From Isoetes taiwanensis (lineage: Eukaryota > Streptophyta > Lycopodiopsida > Isoetales > Isoetaceae): 64,000 bases of DNA. Location: positions 1,550,001-1,614,000 of the forward strand of contig JAJEKV010000132.1 of NCBI GenBank assembly GCA_021234155.1, read 5' to 3'. The notes under the pieces were generated by a model. It was not told where the DNA came from and did not search any database. It was given only the letters and a program-made list of their open reading frames with translations. The position numbers and the translations under genes were made by a program. Below are positions 32,418-45,033 of the stretch, one piece after another (positions within the stretch are counted from its first letter, which is position 1; each line of letters opens with the position of its first letter).

Positions 32418-33617
32418 AACATTCACAATGTTCACAATGTGTTAAATAATCTCCCGTGAAAATACCAAATGTTACAATGTTTCTTGAATAATCTTCTAAT
32501 ATATGCAAAATAGTAGGTACTTACTCATAAACGGACACCAATTTTCCTAAATGTTAGATTGCACATAATCGATTGCTTAATCTTTTTCTTCCTGTGGATC
32601 AAAAATCAAATAAATTTGGAGCAGTGATTGACTTCACTGCATACGGAGTGGCAAAAGAAGAGAAATGTTTGCAGCTGCTGTGATAAATTTCTTATAACCC
32701 TAAACATAGACCTTGGGATAGTTCGTCCATACAGCTTTCCAACATTCCTACCACAAAACTAATGCAAACTCCCATTGGAACATGGACAGAGAGAGCATAA
32801 AAGAAAGTGCAAATTAGGTCAAAAGATAATCGGACCTAGTTCAGCCACAAAGTTGTTAAAACATATGCCTTTATTAAAAGTGTCAAATACACAACATATG
32901 CAAAGCTAGCATATGCAGAACATAGCAGCTTCAACCCATATTTTACATAGCTATTGGAGATCAAATATTTATTACAACTGCCTGAATTGCCACGGTAGCC
33001 TCCCACATTGAAATTAAAGAATGGTGATCTACAAGTAGATCAATTAGTCCTGTTTTATAAGATAATAACAGTTGTTGTGAATATACATATCTAACAAAGA
33101 TGGTCCTAATAGTGAACCTGCTAAAGGGAATTACCGTTGAGAACAAAGGAAACAAAGCAATATTGGTGAATATGCACCAAGATTCAAATCATTTGCAAAT
33201 GCACCATCTTGACAAGAAGTTTCAAAGATACCATACCAAAAAGAAAGAGGGAAAAAAATTAAAAATAAATCCATTCCACCTTTGATCTCTTTTCTCGAGA
33301 GCCACCACTCTGAAAGAGAATCTAAACATTTTTCTAGAAAAGGCATTAAAAGACGTAGCATTTGGATCAGAATGGACAGGAATAGAGCGAAATCAAGCGG
33401 AGTTTGGTGCAATTTATAGCATAGTGAATTGGAGAAGCCATAGCACATCATGACACCTTATCATTAACATTAGCTATGTGAGAAAATGCCAACTAAGTCA
33501 AACATCACGAAATGACACTTATTTATGTCAATATCTAAATAGAATTGGACCATGGATCAGGTAGGAGCAATACCAAACGGAAACATGTAGCTAAAAGACT
33601 CCATGAGATACATCCAT

Positions 33618-33738
33618 GTACAAGAGTGCACAATGATGATCCAAACTTATATGTTAATATTACAGTCTCCTAAGGGAGTCAAGAGTGCACAATGATGATC
33701 CAAACTTATATGTTAATATTACAGTCTCCTAAGGGAGT
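33618..33738. repeat. 60-base tandem duplication
   Basis: CAAGAGTGCACAATGATGAT through TCTCCTAAGGGAGT is present twice without interruption. The unit also holds CTCCTAAGGGAG, a six-base palindrome. Confidence 0.9.
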
Positions 33739-34184
33739 TTGGATATTGAGCCAGGCCCTTTGAAGTAGAGATCTACTAAGCTAATAATGTTAGCGAGTTA
33801 GAGAACAAAGGTTCAAGGTTCCATTTTCATCATCCCTCTCCAAAGTCTTTTGCAAAACATATCTCATAGGAGGCGGGAACTTTGAGTTGAGAGATTTTTA
33901 AGTCCGCAACAAAGCCCCTGTCCGCCCCACTAGTCCAAGATATTCACCCATGCCCCCTCAGACTACAAGCATCCGCAATGAATCGGCAATCCGTGGCTTT
34001 GTTATGGTGCCTACCAAGCATCATGCCTAAGTTAGGCGGTTCAAGAGCATCGAAGTTACAAATGGTCGATCGCCCATTTATCGGCAGCGGCAGCTTTTAG
34101 CGGGGCCACCAAGATATCCTAAGCATATCTTTGGCATATGCCCGATATACCCACAAACCCACATAAACAAGGGTTTGCCCCCTA

Positions 34185-34210
34185 GGAAGGAAGGAAGGAA
34201 GGAAGGAAGG
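34185..34210. repeat. GGAA microsatellite
   Basis: Six to seven consecutive GGAA units just upstream of the GC-rich region. Confidence 0.95.
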
Positions 34211-35542
34211 TACTTTTATCGTCCACGGAGACCAATCGGTCCTATGGGACCTAATATAAAAACGCAGCAAAGCGGATTTCATCGCCGGGATTAAAAACCC
34301 CGCCCGAAGGGTTTTCGAGGGAAAAAATCGGCAGCAATCACCCCGCCGACAAACCGTAAGCTAATCATATAAAATGCAGAAACATCCCAATATATACAAG
34401 CCATGCACCACCCCGTAGTGCCTAGTCACGGACAAACAAAGGGGGCAAATGTGACCTCGCAGTGTCCAGTACATTCCCCGGATGTATGACCCTGGGCACG
34501 ACGCATCGGTGTGTTCATCGGCAAATGCAAGGGCACGTCCGCCGCATTAAGGGAGTGATCCGCCCGGATCCGATCGAACACCGGGCAACTCGAAAGTGTG
34601 AGACTCATCCTCAATGGCACCCGCTTGACAAAGATCGACAGAGCTCGCCCCCGGGGGCTCCCAATCCACCCGCCCCTCGGGATGCGAAGATGGTGGGCAC
34701 CAGCGGTCGGAGGCAATGAGTCTCAAGGCTTTTCGGCGCACCGGGAACGCAGTAGAGTCGTGGCCCCGGCTAACATGGGGTTGATGTGCTCCTTGTAATG
34801 GGCCATTTTGACCTCGGCTTAGAGCAATGGGGTCCCCTGTGAGCTTGCCAGGAAACAAGCATCTAGGTACTCCCCCGCAGTCGCCACGACGGCAGCCGCC
34901 CAGACGCGATCCGTGTTCTCGACGCGTTCCATCTCGGCGAACCAGATCTCTCTTACCCCTCCAACAAATTTAAGTCACCGCGGACTCATGGCCACAAGAA
35001 GCCAGGTGCTTGAGCCGAAAGATCACCCATAGTAACCACTTCAAAATAGACGATGTGTCTATCAAACGTGCAATAAGCTGCAAGAATCCGGGCTTTCCCG
35101 CAGTTGAATCCGATGGGGGATCAAGGTTTCACCGCTAGTGCCCGTACAAAAATGCCTTCTCGCTTTTGCCCAAGTCATTCCAGGTCGCCAAAGAGACGAC
35201 CGGCCCCAAACCTCGACCCCCGCATGTAAGGACAGTTCTGGGCCGCCCGAACGGATGTGACCGATGGCCCCAATCATATAGCTCGCACGGTGGATCATTT
35301 GTTCCGCATGGCATAAAAGCCGCTTTCCAGCTTCGTCACCATAGCGGATAAGACGCCTCCCAGAGCCGGTAGGAGGGGAACTCCACCCCCCAGGGTACTT
35401 GTAGGTGGGCGTGACGCCCACAGCCGTCCCCGAGCATGTGAGTGCGGGAGGCATGGGTGACGTGAAAGAGGATATGCGAGAACCACCTTGGTCTTGGCCG
35501 CATTGACGCCAGCATGTCCGTAGCGGCCCCGACAAAATGTGT

Positions 35543-36022
35543 CTAGGGCATCCGTGTGAGATCGCATAGCTTCTGGGGGGCAGCCAGCCAACATCGGCCC
35601 ATAGATGAGCCGGCCGGATGACCTGGTGCAAAAGTCGTATGCCATCCCCCCATGCTCAGAAGCCGTGGCTCTAACCGGACAATGTAGAGGCCAAAAGTGT
35701 TGGCGAGAGGGGCAACCCCCGCCGACCCCGATACCATCGGGTGAATGCTTGGCCCGGCGGGCGCATCCCCGCCAAAACAACTCTCATACAACTTTGTATA
35801 TGGCATTCTCGCACGTGCAGCTGAGCCCCAGCTTGACGCGCAGCCTTTAGCCCACGCCTTTCGGGGGGATCGATCAAAAGCCTTTTGCGAAGTCCACAAA
35901 GCAGAATACAAGTCCACCCGATGATTCCGGGCCGTCTTCAATCCCGATGCCGCGTAAAAGATATGGTCAATCGCTGAGTGGCTGGGGGTCGAAAGCCCGC
36001 TTCGTGAGGGTTTCTCAGACAT
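35543..36022 (-). pseudogene. Reverse-transcriptase fragment of the decayed LINE
   Basis: Begins MSEKPSRSGLSTPSHSAIDH. AIDHIF corresponds to the STTDHIF motif and LYSALWTSQKAFDR to the (V)DFRKAFD catalytic strand, but the first catalytic Asp is lost. The overlapping minus frame at 35671-35877 supplies PLSPTLLAS. No YADD box was found in frame. Non-functional. Confidence 0.6.
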
Positions 36023-37447
36023 TCCGCTGCCTCCGCCGGGTTAATCGCCGCCGAGAATGCCATATGATTTGGCAAATATCGAATCACCATGATCGTCCCA
36101 GAATTGGCGGACAATTAATGGGTCGCCCGCCTTTGTGAATGGGAACAACCCTTAGGGTCCATTGTCCGGGAAACCCTCCCCGCAATGCTCAAGGAACAGG
36201 GGTAGTGAGGACCCAAGACAAGCCGCCGCCTTACTTGAGTAACTCCGGCCCTCGCGATACCATCGGGTCACCTGCCTTCCCATTAGCTAGGCCGCTCGCG
36301 TGCCCTCCCTCAACATCCTCGGGCCAATGAGAACCAATGGGGCCATCCCGGGGGGGGGTATGGGCGACGCTGGCCCCCTCGGGCGGGTCATAGAGCCGCT
36401 GCAAGTACGCTTCCCACCGCCCGGTGTGATGTCCCCTGTGGGTTGGGCTGGCCAAGCCTTTCTGCACTAAAGGTTAGAGATGAGTGTCGGCGAGGCGAAC
36501 ATCCCCCCCGAGCAGCAGGTACCGCGCTTTTGTGTCCTTCGGATGGGCGCGGCAATCGTGGTGGCCCTGGCGGGTACCGGATCCGTATGTGGATTTTAGC
36601 CCCGCTATGTTCTTCCCCGATCGCATCAAACCATGGGTTCTGGCGGAATGTTCTTCGACCTGGCGGCGGCGGGGGTCAGCCAAAAGACTGTCCGCCGCAT
36701 CCCGTAATAGCCAAGTCACCGGGTCTGGCTCTGCCGCTCTAGTGTGGAGGTCCGCAGGAATTACCGGGAGGGCGCCCATGAGCATCTCGCAGTCCTCTCG
36801 CCGCTCATAATCGAAGTCTCAACCGAGGACGGGGGGGTGGCATAGTGGGGTTCTGGCGGCTCGCCAAACCAGTTCAAATAAAGGGGAGGTGATCCGAAGT
36901 CGACCTCCTCATCCCGGGACCGCCCAGGCCTCAACTTAAACGAATCGATGAGATGCATATCTTGGCGCAACTACAAGCACATAGTCCACCACACTAGACC
37001 CTCCCCCGATTGTCCCGTGCATGTGCACTTATGCGAATCGGGCCACCGCGGAAAGGCCATTGCAAAATTATCAAGTCAAAATGCCACATAGCAGAGCAAC
37101 CGTCACAAAGCGAAAGTGACTGGGCTGTCATCCGACCAGCGGGCCGTGCTACTTCTCAAGGGCGAAGCAGCAGGACATCGTCGCCGAGGGGGTCAAGTCG
37201 CATGGGCTGCTCTACTCCGTCCCGCATTGAAATCTCCAAGAAGGACGACTTACCCAACTGCCGATGTCGGCCAGTCATCATATAGATCGACATATCGGTC
37301 CATCCTATCCGCATCGGGTGGTGGCTGCGATAGAAGGTGCCGCCATGCGTGGGAAATAACAGCGCCGTAAAAAGAGGGTTGCCACTGGTATTATGCACAC
37401 GCAACCCGTGTACCGTTGTGTCCGGCTCTGCTCTCCGGAGGGTAAAC

Positions 37448-37675
37448 CTAATGTGCCAAGGTTGTCCGGTAGTAGCAAGCCACTCCCCCATGACCCCGCC
37501 GGTCCTGCATTGCATTGAAGACCGAAAATGTTGGTAACTGGGCAAATCGTAGCTCGTGCTCCCGTATGCTCCCATGTCTCCATGAGGAAGATGAGATCCA
37601 TACCGCTGCCACAGAGTTCGACCGCCCCTTCGCCAAGGGGAAGCCTCGACAATTCCATGAGACCACCCGAGGCAC
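37448..37675 (-). pseudogene. Endonuclease start of the decayed LINE
   Basis: 75 codons from ATG: MPRVVSWNCRGF at the N-terminus gives the catalytic Asn of AP-type endonucleases, and DRRGHGGVACYYR matches the RG.GGVA element further on. The Glu-bearing strand (FLMETWEH) lies between them but in another frame, so at least two frameshifts break this domain. Confidence 0.65.
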
Positions 37676-37890
37676 AATTCCTATTTGTCAAATAGGGATG
37701 GTATGCGCAACCGAAGCCGGGGAGGACGGGAAGCAGAGATCGAAAGTGAGAATTAGATGGAGCGGAGGCAAAGATGTGGCTAAGAGGGCGGGGCATGAGG
37801 GAGCGGGAGTAGGAGCAGAGAAGGGGGGCTGGTAGTAGAAGCGTATAGGCCGGCTGCGGTAAAATGTGGTTGGGGCTCGCGGGCAACCCA

Positions 37891-40180
37891 AAACCTAAGC
37901 TACCAAATATGATTCTCCAATATGTTTGTTTACACTCACGCATTATGGCACTCAAATATCCCATTGCAAATAAGTAAGGGAATAAGGGCCGGGTCACATC
38001 TAGATGTCAACATGGCGTGATGTCAAAATACAAAAATAAAGGGTCACATGATATATTTTAACATGGATGAGAGTTCATGTCAACATGGATCCTTTCAACG
38101 GGCTCTCCCTCCATTAGAAGATGAGTTCATGTCAACATGGATCCTTTCAATGGGCTCTCCTCCATTAGAACCTTTTAACGCACTCTCCCTCCATTGGAAG
38201 GGTTCATGTTGACATGTCGCCAACGTGTATAAAAGTTGGTGAAATCAAGTAAATCTACCATGAGTAGTAGACAATCACATGTAAAGCTGTGGATTAGTTT
38301 TTATGTGATATATAAAATGTGATGTAGAATGTACTCATGATGTGATGATGAATAAAATGATGTCCTTTAATAAAAAAAACTAGCAGAACTGCAGGGTTGG
38401 GAAGAAGGCTAGGCAGTCGGGCTCACGTCGGTTTTTTCCCGTGGTGATTCGAGGATCGGCGGCAACCTTCTTAGTTTTTCTCTTCTAGTATGCCTGCGAA
38501 GGCTTGGTTGCCTTTGTGTAATGTTAGGAGATCGACAGTTGCTTTCTGTCCTTGATTCGCGAGAGCATCACGTACAGCAGCCCGGGCGTAACAAGGTGCT
38601 AATGCACACAGGTTCTTGCCCACAGGTTCTATGCCTTTTTGGGCTCACTATTTAGAGCAAACTATTTCAAGCAGGTTATATTGACATTACCTGTGTTCGT
38701 GAGCATGTACAAAGTGTCCTTAATGCTATTGATGTTTTCTATATTGCTAACCAGGAAGATGATTCAAATGCTAGTGAAGTGGATAGATGGATATCCCGTC
38801 ATTCCGCATCATGGACCACCTCGATGGATGGCTCGCCCAATTGAGAACCTCTATTCATGGTGACGAGCATAGGTTGTACAAAATAATGAGACATAAAGAT
38901 GGAGCAAATTTGGAAAAAGCAATCTTGCTACAAAATTCATATGGTTGAGAAATTGATTAAGGTTTATGGCACCAAAGCTTGTTAGAGGATCACCACAGTG
39001 TGTGCCTACCCTATTGACCACATTCACCTCGGCCAATTCAATTCAATTTTTATAGCCCAACAATGCTCAATATCACCAAGAATAAGAATGTTGTTGCTTT
39101 ATAATAATAAGCAATAACATGCCCAAATACCACCAAGAAAATGTTCCAATGCAATGTTTAGTAGGTGTCCCAATGTTCGCAGGTTCTATTTCTTTCATAA
39201 GTGCACATACCTATTATACCAACATGCAAAAAGACATTTCAAGTTAGACATTTCAAGTGCAATTAGTAACGACTTAGACCTTTTTCTCAATAGAGTGGGC
39301 CAATATTTTTCACATCACATTAAGTCCGGTAAGAGCAATTATGATTTTGTAACTTTGGGTAAATGCAATTATGATTTGTGACTTCACATCCACAACTGCC
39401 AATACAGTATTGGGACATTCGAGCCATTAATGGCTGAAAGTTGAAACATTTAATACAATTAACTGAACAATAAAAAGAACTCAAAAACATACCTCCTACT
39501 CACATCAAATCTTGCTCACAAGTTAGAGTATGAGCATTTGGCGTGTTGAGTGGGTAGAGCAAAAATTTGCATGGCAAGAAATTTATAATTTTTGGTCTAT
39601 CTACTTTCAAATTTTGTCCAAAGATTGTCGGCTTGTAATCCATGGTCCACCATTTAAATAGTTATGTTGCTTATAAATGCCGTCTTACAATATTCCAATG
39701 GTTCATTGCATTACAAATAGCACTACAATCACATGCAAAGAACATGAATGTAGTTGTCATAACATTCCATTTCATGTATTTTTTTGTCTATAATATCTAG
39801 TATTTTAGATGGAGGTTTTGCCAAGTGTGAGTTTTGCTAATGTTGGGAATGAGGGATGGAAAGATTGCCATAAGGAGCTAGAAAGATAATTTATGGTACA
39901 AATCATACAGACATTCAATTGAGTGTCATAATTGTTCCCTAGTTACAATAGTAGACTTATCATAGAGTTTCCATTATCGTTATTATGGTTTACACAGAAT
40001 AAAATTGCATGCATTCTGATAGGCTTAGATAGATTAAGACATTGATGGGATATTGACGTCAAAGCCTTGGGCATCTATATCTATCTATCTATCTATATAT
40101 CTTCTATCTATCTATCATTATAATATATATATGGCATAGGTCGAGCTTTGGGGAAAGGAGGCTTGGAGCGCATGGAGTCA
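37891..40180. repeat. Segmental module S1, copy B, right fragment
   Basis: Matches 861-3493 (AAACCTAAGCTACCAAATAT to GGAGCGCATGGAGTCA). It lacks the 275 bases of copy A at 1552-1826 and one unit of the 43-base duplication. CAG/CTG to CG-type differences run in both directions between the copies. It ends at TCA, where the DNA transposon starts. Confidence 0.9.
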
Positions 40181-40191
40181 GGGGTACACGC
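40181..40191 (+). repeat. Left terminal inverted repeat of the DNA transposon
   Basis: GGGGTACACGC, directly after the candidate TCA duplication. Pairing beyond base 11 is weak, although both ends have a G-run a few bases further in. Confidence 0.65.
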
Positions 40192-41142
40192 ACGTTATTG
40201 GGGGACACTTTTTTTGTCTGCGACACTGGGTGCTTGTGAGGTGCTTTACCTTTTTATATATGCATTTTCTCTCCCCTTATATTCGTCAAGAATAGGTTTT
40301 GATTCGCACTTCCACGTACCACAAGAATTTGAGTTTTCCACCTCCCCATTTGGGAATTTGTTAGCCATGTCATCAATCCGGCTGGTAGGAGCATCTCCCG
40401 CTTCAATGGAGCTTTGTTGATGGAGTTGAATTTTGAAGATTTGAAACAGAGATCTTGGTTCTCAGAGCGCTTTTACTAAGTCTTTTTATGCATGGAATTG
40501 TTTTGGTTTGGAGCCAATGGATCTTGTTGAGAAATATGCAGCAGAATTTGAAGCAAGATTTGCCGGTCAAGATCGACAAGCCTTAGTCCGCGATTTGGTC
40601 ACAATGTAGAAATCCACATGCAAAATTTGCATGTTGAAACGTAAAACTTCAGCCCATTAGAGATCCGTATGATCCCTCAAGCCATTTGAAGCAGCCTCAT
40701 TTCCAAATGAGAGTGTTTGAAACACAACCCCATTCTACACCTTGTAAGGCTTCTTGCACGAAGACATGTTTTTGTATATCCCCTAATACAGCCTTGCGGT
40801 GAGAATCATGACAAAAAAAGAGAAGACAACAGAGGATCGTGAAGAGAGAGGGATAAATTGGCCTTGGAAAGAGACAAACATACAAAGAGATTGAGCACTA
40901 GACATAAAACGTAAAAGTAGCAAAACAAATTGTGGATCAGGACAACACTAAGATGTATGAATTTCCATTCAAGATAGACTAGATATTATTTCAAGGGCGC
41001 AGAACATCTTCCCCGAATTTAAATTGATTGGAAATAAAGCTTTGAATGTCTACAAACATGTTGTAGATAATGTAAAGCGTATTACTTTGCCATCAATAAA
41101 CTTGCTAGAAGCAAAGACATAAATCAAGCAAGAGCATCAACC

Positions 41143-43260
41143 ATGATGATGGTCGTAAGTTCTTCTAGCAATCGTACCGCCGGGGCAAAAGTAATCAATT
41201 TGAAAAGGAAGGCTATATATGCCGCCTCGACAAAAGAAAGATTGGCGACTTTGGAGGACCGTGGGTCAATGTTCAAGAGGAGAGCTAGAAATGATAGAAT
41301 TTCTGATGCAGATCGTGAGCAGATCTATAACTTTTGGATATCTGAGACAAGGGTGTCTCCTAATAAACGACAAGTTATCAGATTAAGAAGAAATCTTGAT
41401 GGCAAGAGGATAGCAAGACCACAGAATTTGCATGCAATCCACTTCCTTGAAGAATCACAGCTACGTTTTGAGTTATGCTACAATTTTGAACATGTTCTAA
41501 CCTAGTCGTTTGTCAATGCAGGTAATGTTCTATAAACGTTTCAAACGGCAATTTCCAAATATGAAAGTTGGAATAAGGTTATTTGAGGTATTGAAGCCAA
41601 AGTTCGTTAGACGGCTTAAAGAACGAGAGACATGTTGCTGCATCTACCACATGCGAGTTGAATTTGTAAGGCAAACAATCAACAAGGTAAGAAGAGATTC
41701 TAAATTTCACGGGGCTAGCTGCAGATGCAAATGCGCCATATGTGGCCCAGACCAACATGTCAAGCACATATGCACACTTTCAAAGAAGGTGAGCTTATAT
41801 GTGGAGGTCTATGGTTTGTCGAAAAGATGATGCTACATTTTGGCACAAGCCAAAATGTTTGCAAATGGATTATGGGATCAAGGGCTGAAGGCTTTCCTCA
41901 AATGTCCAAGGGAGCAGAGTAAATTGAATAGATTGGATTGGAAGAACTTTGAAAAGGTATATTGGCTGAATTTTGAACTTTGAATTGTTGCTGATTTTGC
42001 TGAATTGTTGCTGTTTTTTTGCTGAATTGTTGCTGAATATATTTTTGTTGTGCATGTTGCAGTGAAAAGAGACTTACGGAAGGAAGTGGGCAAAGATGGA
42101 AAGCCGATTGAATACAAAGGATGTTATGAAGTGGTTTATAAGAATACATCAACACATGAATTCATGGTGCATGCGATGTCAGAATTAAGCGCTCATACCT
42201 CATAACTATGCGGCAAGATGGCAAGCCGATCGGCCTCAAGGAGTGCTTACAAACTTTTCCGTAAAGATACCATTGTCTCGTGGATTGACTTCGCAGAAAT
42301 TATACTTTTAAGATTCAACAGAAATTCAAACACCGTGACCGGGCGAAATGATCAATGTTCTATTCTAGTTCACATCACGTATAGGCATGCCATGAATGGG
42401 GAAGTTCCAAATATTAAGATCGGCGACCGCAAGTTGTTGAAGGAGACCCATTTCTACATGTCCGATGATCGAGAACATGATTCTCCATTTGTCCAAAGAT
42501 TGTTCCGTGATGCATCATGACTATTTGGCTAGTATAACTTACTCAAAAGCATGTCTTTTGGTCCGATGGTTGTGCGGCCGCAGCTCAAGTCTTCTAGAGC
42601 ATTTTATTATTTGGGAAGGTTTTTGAGAAAAATGGAGTACGATTGGTGGAATTTCTTTGCCTCCTCAAGATGGGAAGGGCGAAAGCACGACGGGCAAGCA
42701 GGGTCAAGCCATAAAAAGAATACTTACAAGTGAGATGCTAAAGAGGGATAGCACACCTCTTCAGAATGCGGAGGATGCGGCCAAGTTCTTGACATGGTAT
42801 TTCACATCAAAGAAAGGCCTCGCAAGATAAGAACATCATCCGTATGCAAACAATAAGGCTTTTTTTTTTACTTAAACAAGACCAATTTCTTCATGTAAAT
42901 AATGCTAATATGGTATGTCTATGTTTGTAGGCACTTTTGGTTAATACAAAGTTGGGGAAGTGTGCAGAAATTACGCTATGACCGTGGATACATTGAAGGG
43001 AACTACAAAGATACACACCATTAGACCAATTTGTCAAAACAGACCCACTATGGTAGCTCACAAAGGATTGTCTTGTTTCTATAGTAGTTGTTGGAAGGGC
43101 TTATGGAATAAATGCTTACATTTGAAGAGGCCGGGAGGTTACACATATTCAGAATTGAAGCCATTTATCGTGGAGAATCACAACTCCCGCCACCATGTGC
43201 AATATGAAGGTGACAACCAATGGAAAGCTTAACTTGTGGAAGTGGGTGATAATTTTGTCG
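41143..43260 (+). pseudogene. DDE-type transposase-like protein with Cys-rich domain, interrupted
   Basis: Coding blocks in order on the plus strand: 41143-41480 (basic N-terminus, then DREQIYNFWISETRVSPNKR and HAIHFLEES), 41519-41780 (FYKRFKRQFPNMKVGIRLFE, KPKFVRRLKERETCCCIYH, then a Cys cluster CRCKCAIC), 41815-41957 (ATFWHKP, LKAFLKCPREQSKL), 42070-42520 (EYKGCYEVVYKNTS, WIDFAEI, FYMSDDREHDSPFVQRLF), 42550-42720 (SRAFYYL, WWNFFASS, KHDGQAG) and 42975-43110 (VDTLKGTTKIHTIRP, LSCFYSSC). The order matches a large family of eukaryotic transposon proteins with a CxCxYH motif, a DDE core and an H/D-G loop. Introns with GTATAT...TGCAG-type ends separate some blocks; stops and shifts break others. 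Confidence 0.65.
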
Positions 43261-44619
43261 AACGCTGAAGCAAACAATGAAGAGAATGTAGAGTTCGATT
43301 ATCAAGTGTAATCAACCAAGACATGTTGTGGAAAATGCTTTTAGAGACGAATGGGGTTCAAAATTCAGCGCACAAGAAGTTATCTTAACCGCAAATATTA
43401 CAAGTTTGTTGGTGAAAAACAGTATGAGTTATTGAGTCACATGCCGATGTTTCATGCTATTCACATCTTGTCGCTTGTGCAAAAGTAGAGTTAATACCGC
43501 TTGTAGGTGAGCCATTAATGTATGAGCCGCCATTGGGATCATACGAGCACATAATAGATTGTTTGCCATTGCCTCAATCAAATGCCGCAAGTAGTAAGAC
43601 TAATACATCTTTGAAGGAAAAGAAGGAAAAGCAGATTTTGGATGTCAGCCGAAGAAGGTACAAAGCCGAAAGAAGAATTCAAAGCAGGCTATAGGAAAAC
43701 GGCCCTACCGCATCTAAAAAAGAAAGCCTTCGTGAAATTCAAAGGATAAGAAGATGCCAAAACGAAGAAAAGGAAGATGTGAGTGAATGGAAGGGCTTGG
43801 AGTTATGAAGTTACCGCTTTTGTAGCGCATTTTGTGCCATGTGTTGTTGCCACTGTAGCTTCGTTAGTGGCGTAGCACATGGTGATGGAACAGCCATTAG
43901 GATGCTTTGTATCAAATAGATTTCTTTCTAGATTCTTTGAATGGGAAGCACCATTGAGCACCATTAGTTGCAAAAGTGGTTGCAATAACAAAGAACGCGG
44001 TTGCACAACATGTTCTTGTTTATGATGCCAAAGAGTCCCTTCCGCTTTTATGGGTTGGTAGCGAATTATGGATCTCATAAGAATCTCAAAACATTGTTCG
44101 AGAAATGCATGGAAGCTTAAGTGTACAATGATCAATGAGAGGTTCATTTAAAGTTTAGCATTTTAAACCATTTATTGTCTTGATGTTTCTATGATTGTCC
44201 AAGGCCCCGCCTCGCAAGTCATACTAGGGCGTGAAGCTTGCTTTGCCATTGTTGAAATCATTTATCCGAAAAAGAAGCGTAATGTAGAGAGAAATCATTT
44301 TTACAATTAGGCCGAACCATTTTGTAACGTATTATTTCTTGAATAATGTCTTTATTGCTTTGGATCAACATTTGATCGCCTTTTGAGAAATTTGGTTTGT
44401 TGGCTTTTATCTCATGCCAAAACTTTGACTCCACCATTTGATAAAGTTTTCAAAGAAAAAAGAAGTCCGGTTTTATTGGACTCTCAATGATCTCGCCAAA
44501 TTACTTTTGCGCAGTATTTTTAAAGGGGTATACGAGGCATCAAAGTATTAAGGTAAGCGGTGGAGCTCTTCCCCTCATTTTTCTAGTGGAGTTCCAGCTT
44601 CTAAGAAAGCAAAAATTAC
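43261..44619. other. Transposon interior, no confident gene
   Basis: Contains AT-rich DNA and short plus-strand coding-like scraps (for example Lys-rich sequence at 43600-43790, possibly the transposase C-terminus). Nothing can be assigned. Confidence 0.4.
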
Positions 44620-45033
44620 TCAATTCAAGTCTACACTAAGATATGTGAAGTGGGATTTCAGCTTGAAACTATTTGAGTATTGGCAATGCTTCTCATGGAT
44701 ATGTTTGACAATGATTGCCTTCCGCGGACTTGTTAAGCAAGAACGCCATTTAATGCCGTTGGTTTTGATTAGGCATAATGTACCTTCTTTGGCTTGACAT
44801 GTTGTGAAATCCAAACGGGCACAAATGATGCAATATGAACCGGTTTGAGTTTTTTGAAACTTGGAATATGCAAGTCGCTTAAATTTGATCCGCTTTTTCA
44901 TGTATGATTTTTGAACACACTCATAAAGGAAAAAATAAGCCGCGTTTCGTAACAAAAAAGTGAAGTAGAACGTGATATAAAGTGCGCTTTTTGCATTTAT
45001 CATATGACTTATGTTGGCAAAGAGAATTTTCAT
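44620..45033 (-). CDS. Zinc-finger-like ORF of the DNA transposon
   Basis: 137 codons. The middle has CIICARLDF, then GIKWRSC, then KHIHEKHC: the pattern C-x2-C ... H-x4-H with an intervening basic stretch resembles BED- or TTF-type zinc fingers carried by many DNA transposons. The first about 50 residues are hydrophobic (ALYITFYFTFLLRNAAYFFL) and may not be translated; an internal start is possible. It is opposite in direction to the transposase. Probably DNA-binding, but a partial or decayed gene cannot be excluded. Confidence 0.4.
   Translation of the reverse strand: MKILFANISHMINAKSALYITFYFTFLLRNAAYFFLYECVQKSYMKKRIKFKRLAYSKFQKTQTGSYCIICARLDFTTCQAKEGTLCLIKTNGIKWRSCLTSPRKAIIVKHIHEKHCQYSNSFKLKSHFTYLSVDLN

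Larger units (their letters stand above)
31647..34170. other. AT-rich insert sequence without recognised gene
   Basis: This left part of the 6.2 kb insertion holds only short ORFs. It contains two internal duplications (see 31919-32417 and 33618-33738). A stretch at 33900-34170 becomes GC-richer and leads into the decayed LINE. The origin of the 6.2 kb segment is unclear; no matching target duplication is visible at its edges. Confidence 0.5.
34250..37880 (-). mobile_element. Decayed GC-rich LINE on the minus strand
   Basis: Fragments of LINE ORF2 lie in order on the minus strand: endonuclease start near 37675 (VVSWNCRGF), then MDLIFLMETWEH and RRGHGGVACYYR in shifting frames. Reverse transcriptase follows at about 36000-35680 (AIDHIF, LYSALWTSQKAFDR for the usual FVDFRKAFD, and RGLPLSPTLLAS for RQGCPLSPTLFG). 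Frames change every 50-150 bases. The region is much richer in G+C than its surroundings. It is a different, older element than the LINE at 26400-31176. Long ORFs in both directions here are side effects of GC content. Confidence 0.7.

Noticed and set aside
34426-37880. Many 60-110 codon plus-strand ORFs in the GC-rich region
   Set aside because: Stop codons are rare in GC-rich DNA; these overlap the minus-strand LINE remnants and have no recognisable domains.
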